Below, in pieces: positions 59,428-64,000 of a DNA stretch of 64,000 nt. How positions within the stretch are numbered: position 1 is the stretch's first letter; every line of letters begins with the position of its first letter. The notes below the pieces were generated by a model. The model had not been told where the DNA came from, searched no databases, and saw only the letters and a program-made list of their open reading frames with translations. Made by a program: the position numbers and the translations under genes. The stretch is from Actinoplanes ianthinogenes (lineage in GTDB: Bacteria; Actinomycetota; Actinomycetes; Mycobacteriales; Micromonosporaceae): the NCBI RefSeq assembly GCF_018324205.1, contig NZ_AP023356.1:9430501-9494500 (forward strand), given 5' to 3'.

Positions 59428-60399
59428 ATGGACCACGAACACGTCGTCACCCACCGCGGCGAGCGGACCGGCCTGCCGATCACCATCGCCGTGCACACCA
59501 CCGTGCGCGGCCGCTCCGCCGGCGGCTGCCGGATCACGACCTACCCGGACTGGCGCGACGCGGTCACCGACGCGCTGCGGCTGTCGGCGGCGATGACCGC
59601 CAAGTGCGCGATCGCCGGTCTGCCGCTGGGTGGCGCGAAGACCGTGGTGGCGGTGCCCACGGCGTACGAAAAAGGGCCTGATCTCCTGCATGACGTCGGC
59701 GATCTGATCGCGTCTCTCGACGGCCGCTACGCGACCGGGCCGGATGTCGGCACCGGACCCGGCGACATGGCGGTCATCGCCGAACGCACCCCGCACGTGT
59801 TCTGCCGCCCGCAGGCGGCCGGCGGCAGCGGCGACTCGTCCCCGCACACCGCCGCCGGGGTCGTCGCCGCGCTGCGCGCCGTCTGCGCCGACCGGTTCGG
59901 CTCACCCGACCTGGGACGGCGCAGCTTCGCGATCCTCGGCCTGGGCCGGGTCGGCGGGCACGTGCTCGACCTGCTCGCGGCGACCGGCGCGACGATCAGC
60001 GCCGCCGACGTCGACGAGTCGCGGCGCCGGCCCGGTGTCACCTGGCTCAGCCCGCGGCAGTGCCTGACCGCCGACGTCGACGTGCTGATCCCGGCCGCTC
60101 TCGGCGGGCTGCTCACCGCACGGACCGTGCCGCGGCTGCGCTGCGCGGCGATCGCCGGGCCGGCCAACAACCAGCTCGACGAGCCGGGCACCGCCGGCCT
60201 GCTGCACGAGCGCGGCATCCTGTGGGCGCCGGACATCGTGGTCAGCGCCGGCGGGCTGATCAACGCCACCGCGGTCGAGCTGCTGCACGAGACCCCGGCG
60301 CAGGCCGCCGCCCGGGTCGAGGCGATCGGCGACACCCTGGCCGCGATCCTGGCGGCCGCCCGGGCGGGCGGCATCAGCCCGGCGGCCGCCGTACAGTGA
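59428..60399 (+). CDS. Glu/Leu/Phe/Val dehydrogenase family protein
   Basis: The protein is 323 aa. The catalytic Lys lies in MTAKCAIAGLPLGGAKTVV; ATGPDVGTGPGDMAVIAERT is the substrate domain; the Rossmann loop is FAILGLGRVGGHVLDLL. Length and motifs suit leucine or valine dehydrogenase, which start branched-chain amino-acid breakdown by NAD-dependent deamination. It is slightly shorter than typical (about 350), mainly in the N-terminal domain. Confidence 0.88.
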   Translation: MDHEHVVTHRGERTGLPITIAVHTTVRGRSAGGCRITTYPDWRDAVTDALRLSAAMTAKCAIAGLPLGGAKTVVAVPTAYEKGPDLLHDVGDLIASLDGRYATGPDVGTGPGDMAVIAERTPHVFCRPQAAGGSGDSSPHTAAGVVAALRAVCADRFGSPDLGRRSFAILGLGRVGGHVLDLLAATGATISAADVDESRRRPGVTWLSPRQCLTADVDVLIPAALGGLLTARTVPRLRCAAIAGPANNQLDEPGTAGLLHERGILWAPDIVVSAGGLINATAVELLHETPAQAAARVEAIGDTLAAILAAARAGGISPAAAVQ

Positions 60400-60441
60400 G
60401 CCCGGTGTCCACAGGCGCGGAAACTGTCGTACCCGGGCGGC

Positions 60442-60750
60442 ATGATGACCGGCGTGACGTCTTCGGTGGGTGAGCTTCTCGCGGCCGTCGTCGCCCGGGC
60501 CCGGGCCGACTTCGCCGGCCGCAACGCGGTGTCGCGCGGCGGCGGCGCGGTCCACGCGGTCGCGACCGTGCGGTGGCTGGGCGAGCTGGAGGTGCCCGGC
60601 CCGGCCTGCCACGTCGGGGTGTCCGGCGGAGAGCTGGCCGCGCTGCGCCCGACGAGCGCCCCGGTCACCTGCCACCGCTGCCTGCGCGCGGCCGGCGCCG
60701 ACGGCTTGGCCGCGCCGGGCCCGCAGCAGCTGACCCTGTTCCCGCGATGA
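60442..60750 (+). CDS. Small hypothetical protein with CxxC, 102 aa
   Basis: SSVGELLAAVVARARADFAG, then VSGGELAALRPTSA and VTCHRCLRAAGADG. The CHRC motif suggests a single zinc knuckle half. Coding bias is good and its stop overlaps the ATG of the following LuxR gene (ATGA), so the pair is co-transcribed. No function can be assigned. Confidence 0.65.
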   Translation: MMTGVTSSVGELLAAVVARARADFAGRNAVSRGGGAVHAVATVRWLGELEVPGPACHVGVSGGELAALRPTSAPVTCHRCLRAAGADGLAAPGPQQLTLFPR

Positions 60751-61796
60751 CCGGCGCCGACACCCCGCCGCTGCGGTTCGCCCGCACCAGCGACGGCGTC
60801 ACCATCGGCTATCAGATGTTCGGCCGCGGCCCGGTGCTGGTCTGGATGCCGTCGCTGAGCAACATCGTCGCCCAGTGGCGGATCCCCGCGATCCGCGCCG
60901 CCTATCGGGCGTTGTCGCGGGAGCTGACCGTGGTGCTCTACGACGGTCGCGGCACCGGCAGCTCCGACCGGCGCGTCGACCCGGACAACCTCGGCGTCGA
61001 CGCGCACCTGCGGGATCTGCGGGCCGTCCTCGGCGACGCCGGGATCGACCGCGCGTCCCTGCTGGGTTATTACCATGCGACGGCCACCGCGATCGCGTTC
61101 GCGGCCCGCGACCCGGCCCGGGTGCAGCGGCTGGTGCTGTTCGGCGGCGCGCCGCGGATGCGCGAGGCGATGCTGCCCGCGCAGACCCGGGCCCTGCTGT
61201 CGCTGATCGACCAGGACTGGGACCTGTTCGCCGACGCCGCCGCGGCCGCCTGGCTGGGCTGGGACACCGGCTCGTCGAACAGGTGGACCGCCGACGCGTT
61301 CCGCACCGCGACGACCGCGCCGGTCGCCAAGGCCTGGTTCGCGGCCGCGCAGGACATCGACGTGACCGGTGACCTGCCGCAGGTGCGCGCACCGGCCCTG
61401 GTCCTGCACCGGCAGGGCCAGCAGCAGATCCCGGTCGAGGTCGCCCGCCGGCTGACCGCCGCGCTGCCGGACGCCCGGCTCGTCGAGCTGCCCGGCAGCA
61501 CGCCGACGCTGTTCCTGGAGGATCCGGCCGCCGACCTGCGCCTGGTGACCGACTTCGTGACCAGCGGCCGGGTCAGCCGCACCGGCAGCGGGCCGCTGAC
61601 ACCCCGGGAGCGGGAGGTGCTGCGGCTGCTGCCCGACGGCGACTCCAACGCCGAGCTCGCCCGCCGGCTGGGGATCGCCGTGCACACCGTGGAGCGGCAC
61701 CTGGCCAGCATCTACCGCAAGATCGGGGCGCGGGGCCGGGCCGACGCGGTCGCCTACGCGCTGCGCGGCGTGACGGATTTCCGTCATCCGCCGTGA
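60747..61796 (+). CDS. LuxR regulator with a degenerate alpha/beta-hydrolase sensor domain
   Basis: The protein is 349 aa. Residues about 10-270 have the alpha/beta-hydrolase fold (VTIGYQMFGRGPVLVWMPSL, VVLYDGRGTGSSDRR). The nucleophile elbow is GYYHA: Tyr109 replaces Ser and Ala the last Gly. The expected Asp (HRQGQQQIP) and His (PGSTPTLFLED) are also absent, so the triad is lost. The C-terminal LuxR HTH (LTPREREVLRLLPDGDSNAE, LGIAVHTVERHLASIYRK) is intact. It probably senses a small molecule in the old active site, as plant strigolactone-type receptors do in principle. Confidence 0.88.
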   Translation: MTGADTPPLRFARTSDGVTIGYQMFGRGPVLVWMPSLSNIVAQWRIPAIRAAYRALSRELTVVLYDGRGTGSSDRRVDPDNLGVDAHLRDLRAVLGDAGIDRASLLGYYHATATAIAFAARDPARVQRLVLFGGAPRMREAMLPAQTRALLSLIDQDWDLFADAAAAAWLGWDTGSSNRWTADAFRTATTAPVAKAWFAAAQDIDVTGDLPQVRAPALVLHRQGQQQIPVEVARRLTAALPDARLVELPGSTPTLFLEDPAADLRLVTDFVTSGRVSRTGSGPLTPREREVLRLLPDGDSNAELARRLGIAVHTVERHLASIYRKIGARGRADAVAYALRGVTDFRHPP

Positions 61797-61845
61797 CGGC
61801 CGCCGGTGATGTGCCGGCCAGCCCGCGGCGGGCACGATCGGGGGC

Positions 61846-62244
61846 ATGAGCGTTTCCGCAGCTCCCAACACCACGTCGTGGCGTCTCGCCCGGGCGACCG
61901 CCCCGGCCGTCCGGGTCCTGGCCGGCCGCCGGTTCTTTCCGCTGTGGGCGGTCGTGCAGCATCGGGGCCGGGTGTCCGGCCGCGAGCTGAGCGTGCCGGT
62001 CGCGGTCACCGTCACCCCGGAGGTCTTCGTCATCAACCTGCCGTGGGGCGCCCGCACCAACTGGGTCCGCAACGTGCAGGCGGCCGGTTCCTGCACGCTG
62101 CGCTGGAAGGGCCGCCCGCACCCGGCCGACCAGCCCCGGATCATCGACGCGACAGCCGCCCGCCCCTACTATTCACGTCCCGTGTGGGCGATCGCCCGCA
62201 CCCTGTTCCCGGCCGACGCCTGGCTGGTCCTGCGCCGCATCTAG
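61846..62244 (+). CDS. F420/deazaflavin-dependent nitroreductase (DDN) family protein
   Basis: The protein is 132 aa. FPLWAVVQHRGRVSGRELSV, then FVINLPWGARTNWVRNVQAA are the Ddn-type FDOR motifs that bind F420. Members reduce quinones or nitro compounds in actinobacteria. It stands alone, with a recurrent 3' motif 12 bases after its stop. Confidence 0.88.
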   Translation: MSVSAAPNTTSWRLARATAPAVRVLAGRRFFPLWAVVQHRGRVSGRELSVPVAVTVTPEVFVINLPWGARTNWVRNVQAAGSCTLRWKGRPHPADQPRIIDATAARPYYSRPVWAIARTLFPADAWLVLRRI

Positions 62245-62255
62245 ATCAAGACCGG

Positions 62256-62267
62256 TTTCCGGTACGC
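62256..62267 (+). repeat. Copy 10 of recurrent motif (truncated)
   Basis: TTTCCGGTACGC, 12 bases after the DDN-family stop; the CCCG end is changed to GGA. Confidence 0.55.
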
Positions 62268-62321
62268 GGATGTAGCGGGGCGGCGGCCGGTCCGGCGAGG
62301 GTTGTCTTGTAACCTCCGTCG

Positions 62322-62798
62322 ATGGATATGCGCTCCGCCGTCGTGGGAACCGTGGCCGTTTTTCTGCTGGCGGCCTGCAGTGCAACCGGCGGCTCCACGG
62401 ATACGACGGCCGCTGCGTCGCCGTCAGCCGCGGCCACTTCGGTCGCTGCGGTAACCCCGGCCTCGTCCAGCGCTGCCTCCGGCGGCCTGGCGCGGTGTGC
62501 CGCGGTCAAGAAGGCCTACACCGCATGGGCGAAGGCGAACACATCCCTCACCACGCGCGGCGCCGGTCCGGTGATCCAGGCGGGGAACGCCTTCGCCGAT
62601 GCGGTGGGTGCCTACGACGACCAGGCTGCGAAAGAGCTGAAGCGGGAGATCACCGGCTACGACGTTCAGGTGCTCATCGCCCAGGCGCAGATCGCCCAAG
62701 GCACGGCGGACTCGGCCACGCGGGAGAACCTCAAGAAGGACCACGACGACGTCGTCGCGAAGTACGACGCGTTCCGGGCGGCGGCGTCCTGCGAATGA
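62322..62798 (+). CDS. Secreted lipoprotein, 158 aa
   Basis: The signal is MDMRSAVVGTVAVFLLAACS with a lipobox LLAAC, so cleavage and lipidation at Cys19 are expected. A Ser/Thr/Ala linker (about residues 20-55) follows, then a helical domain with two cysteines (ARCAAVKKAYTAW and the penultimate Cys) likely to form a disulfide. No family recognised. A hairpin terminator begins seven bases after the stop. Confidence 0.82.
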   Translation: MDMRSAVVGTVAVFLLAACSATGGSTDTTAAASPSAAATSVAAVTPASSSAASGGLARCAAVKKAYTAWAKANTSLTTRGAGPVIQAGNAFADAVGAYDDQAAKELKREITGYDVQVLIAQAQIAQGTADSATRENLKKDHDDVVAKYDAFRAAASCE

Positions 62799-62805
62799 GT
62801 CACCG

Positions 62806-62841
62806 CCACCCGGCCGCCAGGGCACTCCGGCGGCCGGGTGG
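62806..62841 (+). terminator. Hairpin terminator after the lipoprotein
   Basis: 13-bp perfect arms (CCACCCGGCCGCC at 62806-62818 and its complement at 62829-62841) enclose a 10-base loop. Confidence 0.85.
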
Positions 62842-62941
62842 ACGGGTCGTCATCCACCCGGAGCGTTGCGACGACCGGCTGAATCCGCTCGAAAATGGAA
62901 CCGTCATAGCCACGGCGTGCCGTCGGCTCCACCTCACCTGA

Positions 62942-63586
62942 ACCAGTCATCGTGATGATCGGCTAACGTTCGCTCCGATGGGATCGACGATCCTGCCGCT
63001 TTCGCCCCGTTCGCGGTCGGCCCGCCCGACCTGGACGCCATCGCCGCCGCCTTACGCGACGAGGGCACCTTTGCGTACGGGATGGCCGAGGTTCACCACG
63101 AGGAGCTCATCAAGGCTCTCGGCCTCCCTTCGAGGCCCCTGACCACGGCATATCGCCACTGCAGCCCGGCCTGATTCCGGCACCTTGAACCAGCGCGAGA
63201 CGCCGTTGGCTTTGGCTGGTTTCATCGCGGTGGACGCTACCGAGGCCGATCGCGCGACATACGCCGGCGAGCAGGCCGCGCAGTGGTAGCCGCGGGCTTG
63301 ACCCGCCTCTTCGGGCGGCTCGCCTGTCCCGAATGCGGCGCCTCCTTCGACATTGCCGAGAATCTGGCCGGCGTCTCGTATCCCTGACCTGGGGCAGTCC
63401 GAGTCTGCCGCTGGTCACCGGCCGTGCTGTCGTCGTCAGCTGCCGTTTCGGGAGCCTGAATCGACACGCAGGGAGGACATCTGGCTGATCTTCCCGTCTG
63501 GTGTCGGCGCTCGCGCAATTCCCCCGAGAGGCCGTGATCCGCTCACGTAATTCCCCTGGTTCGGTGATCTCGATGTCCCACCGCGT
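62942..63586. other. 645-bp stretch with only decayed frames
   Basis: A startless + frame from about 62970 to 63173 reads AFAPFAVGPPDLDAIAAALR then DEGTFAYGMAEVHHEELIKA, which looks like a gene fragment. A second (about 63290-63385) reads LACPECGASFDIAENLAGV, with CPxC. Neither has a start or a full domain. No RNA gene or repeat was seen. Confidence 0.45.
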
Positions 63587-64000
63587 TCAGCTGACCCGCT
63601 CCGTCATCGCACCCGGTCGCACTGCCGATTCGAGCAGCGATAACGTCCCCTGCTGCGCATCGAGGCCGACCCGGATGCCGACCGGCATCGGCAGATTCGG
63701 CCCGGCATGTCCGAAATCGACGTTGCCCAGCACCGGGATGTCACGGTCGCCAAGCACGTCAAGGACGATCTCGGCCAGCGTCGGGGACGCGTCAGGCGAG
63801 TCCACTCCGGCGATATCGTGCGGAACGCCCACGACCATGCCAGAGATCCGATCGAGGATGCCGCAATGCCGCATCACCTGCAGATAGCTCCATACATGCG
63901 ATGCCAGGCCGCCCATCTCCTCCCAGAACAACACGGCACCGTCGAAGCATTCGAGCGGCACCGCGAAACGCGTCGCCTGCACCAGCGCGATGCGATTGAT
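63587..64000 (-). CDS. S66-family LD-carboxypeptidase/MccF-like serine peptidase (5' part outside window)
   Basis: 138 codons are seen; the N-terminal half with the catalytic Ser is outside. GAVLFWEEMGGLASHVWSYL carries the catalytic Glu and GNVDFGHAGPNLPMPVGI the catalytic His of S66 peptidases, with RISGMVVGVPHDI between. Members cut LD-linkages in peptidoglycan or hydrolyse microcin-C-type nucleotide antibiotics; the seen half cannot separate these. Confidence 0.85.
   Translation of the reverse strand: MNRIALVQATRFAVPLECFDGAVLFWEEMGGLASHVWSYLQVMRHCGILDRISGMVVGVPHDIAGVDSPDASPTLAEIVLDVLGDRDIPVLGNVDFGHAGPNLPMPVGIRVGLDAQQGTLSLLESAVRPGAMTERVS

Noticed and set aside
59659..59676. GGCGTACGAAAAAGGG as another copy of the recurrent motif
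   Set aside because: It is inside the dehydrogenase gene, encodes conserved AYEKGP, and lacks the CGG next to the core.
1..64000. CRISPR arrays, rRNA or tRNA genes, insertion sequences with terminal repeats
   Set aside because: I saw no regularly spaced repeats, no rRNA or tRNA signatures, and no transposase frame; the only transposition- or recombination-type genes are the two tyrosine recombinases and the resolvase fragment.

Overview
This 64-kb window comes from the chromosome of a high-GC actinobacterium. A Micromonosporaceae member, probably Actinoplanes or a close relative, fits best. The support is third-codon positions almost saturated with G/C, many leaderless starts, dense families of VOC, TetR, MarR, AraC and SAM-methyltransferase proteins, a secreted GH11 xylanase with a CBM2, and a FliA/WhiG-type sigma factor of the kind found in spore-forming, motile-spore actinomycetes. 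The genus is inferred, not demonstrated.

Left part (1-26 kb): mostly small metabolic and regulatory units. These include a secreted xylanase behind a CGAAA-N-TTTCG palindrome; a sulfur-handling cluster (TusA-like protein and ArsR-rhodanese repressor, divergent from a persulfide-dioxygenase-like MBL/rhodanese fusion plus an MFS transporter, with a 20-bp operator between them); an ABM protein plus ECF sigma factor; DapB; TerC; a DUF2236 oxygenase; a TetR/thiolase/thioesterase unit with two perfect operators; an epoxide hydrolase; an M1 aminopeptidase; and a MarR regulator with its divergent neighbour.

Middle part (26-47 kb): a LysR regulator beside a DapA-like lyase, an SDR-HAD pair, an AraC regulator, an HTH-ClpN regulator with twin operators, an ABC efflux pump co-directional with a two-component system, the FliA-like sigma factor, a PLP aminotransferase, an ABC-F ATPase, a tyrosine recombinase, UppP, and several stand-alone enzymes.

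Terminus (about 47-48.4 kb): a 1.1-kb stretch without convincing genes carries a dif-like XerCD site at 47750-47777. The base-composition strand asymmetry flips here. To the left the + strand is strongly C-rich, to the right strongly G-rich, whatever the gene direction, and the bias is strongest close to the site. I read this as the replication terminus. A second tyrosine recombinase begins 0.6 kb to the right, and its start codon overlaps a 20-bp palindrome with a dif-like core.

Right part (48.4-64 kb): debris of mobile or accessory genes (truncated serine resolvase, cut-off small ORFs), a dienelactone hydrolase, acetyltransferase, methyltransferases, phosphoesterases, an Lrp regulator divergent from a Glu/Leu-type dehydrogenase, a LuxR regulator fused to an alpha/beta-hydrolase fold that has lost its catalytic triad, a lipoprotein, and the 3' part of an S66 peptidase.

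A 13-15 bp sequence, TTTCCGGTACGCCCG or close variants, recurs ten times, mostly just after stop codons. It is not explained by any gene.
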